From Ceratobasidium sp. AG-K (lineage: Eukaryota; Basidiomycota; Agaricomycetes; Cantharellales; Ceratobasidiaceae), in NCBI GenBank assembly GCA_037039685.1, contig JAWNGF010000015.1:1245126-1309125 (forward strand): a stretch of 64,000 nucleotides of DNA. The letters are read 5' to 3'. The translations under genes were made by a program, and so were the position numbers. Positions within the stretch are counted from its first letter, which is position 1; each line of letters opens with the position of its first letter. The notes under the pieces were generated by a model. That model had not been told where the DNA came from. It saw nothing but the letters and a program-made list of their open reading frames with translations, and did not search any database. This document shows, piece after piece, positions 63,231-64,000 of the stretch.

Positions 63231-64000
63231 TCCTCATGTTAGGGATTATTGCCAACGACGGTGAACAGTGCAAAGGTAGTTTGAAAATGCAGGACTCGTG
63301 TGCTGGTGGCGAGGAGATACAATGATGCGCGGGTGGCACGTCGCTCTGGACTTTGCGTGCCCCCTTTATTATGAATGCATATAGAAGATGATGGTATGAT
63401 AAATTCATGCCGATGGGCGGAGGGTTCAGCCGATTACAATAACGCCAAGACTAGGTAGTCGGTCAGAAAGGAAATGTTTGAACCCCCAGTGAACAACTCC
63501 GTGCCAGCAATCATGACACAGGGTGACAAGTATTTGCACACACCACTAACTGTTTCGGGATTAACAGAGCCATTTGACAAGTTAGACTACGGGATTTCTT
63601 TTTGGAGTTGGGGTGGCTCACGTGGCAACCCGCATCGAGAAAACGCCCGCGGAACAACTGGCAACAATTGAATCACCCAGCTTTAAGCAACTACTTGTAC
63701 GAGATAGTGGTGATATTGGTTGAATGTTTCCTACAGATTCCGCCACGCGAGCTACCCACCCGTCACAACAAAGCATCCCCATATTCTAATCTGTTTGATG
63801 GCTAAGTCTCGATCCCGAAACCATTGGCGACAAACGCAAAAAAAAAACCCTCCCCACCATAAGATAGGCGTAATATTGCCACAGCAAAGTAACCACAATT
63901 CCGACTTGCGTAGAATCGAAAGGAAAACACAATCTCGAAGTGTAGCAATCATGGTCCGCGCGAGTGTACTCCCGAGATCGGTATGAACCTATTGTTACTA
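63231..64000. other. Intergenic region at the window end
   Basis: No supported gene. An A run lies at about 63838-63847. The piece may belong to the promoter or tail of a gene outside the window. Confidence 0.45.

Overview
This is a eukaryotic, fungal window. The genes are broken by short GT-AG introns of roughly 45-70 bases, the elements are Ty3/gypsy, CACTA and LINE types typical of fungi, and the host genes (PL3 pectate lyase, calmodulin with microexons, WASP/Las17, a CHAT-domain protein) fit a basidiomycete. I would guess an agaricomycete of the Rhizoctonia/Ceratobasidium kind, but that is inference. The left half is almost entirely transposons; the right third is ordinary host genes.

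Bases 1-30691 are a Russian doll of related Ty3/gypsy retrotransposons. Element D (plus strand, badly decayed) was invaded by element C (minus), C by element B (plus, 632-23720, TSD CATGA), and B by two copies of element A (A1 plus, 1374-9307; A2 minus, 11083-19020). The B segment lying between A1 and A2 (9308-11082) is inverted. The duplicated target sites and the LTR pairs are swapped between the two A copies exactly as expected if the inverted copies recombined. All LTR families carry a primer site complementary to the predicted start of their own RNA (Tf1/sushi-like self-priming). Both the A and B lineages carry a third ORF after pol, in a different frame, GC-rich, sharing a CRGC...VVL motif and of unknown function. 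This ORF3 is the best candidate for something undescribed. A further 5' element end (E) and a solo A-family LTR with perfect TSD close the cluster.

Bases 31231-38312 hold more repeats: an inverted-repeat region, the 5' part of a Tnp2-like transposase gene, a 5'-truncated LINE with RNase H and a poly(A)-like tail, and sequence with only weak coding signals. Bases 38313-45664 are a complete-looking CACTA transposon (TIR starting CACTGTGGACCCC, TSD TCA) with a Tnp2-type transposase and, on the other strand, a many-exon accessory gene.

From 46147 on lie host genes: a Ser/Pro-rich protein, an F-box-like gene with a frameshift, WASP/Las17 and a divergently transcribed CHAT gene (frameshifted), a secreted PL3 pectate lyase with a 4 x 16-bp repeat in its leader, a four-helix membrane protein, calmodulin, a decaying EF-hand gene directly behind it, and a frameshifted membrane-protein pseudogene. 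Exon borders were read by eye and are stated as such.
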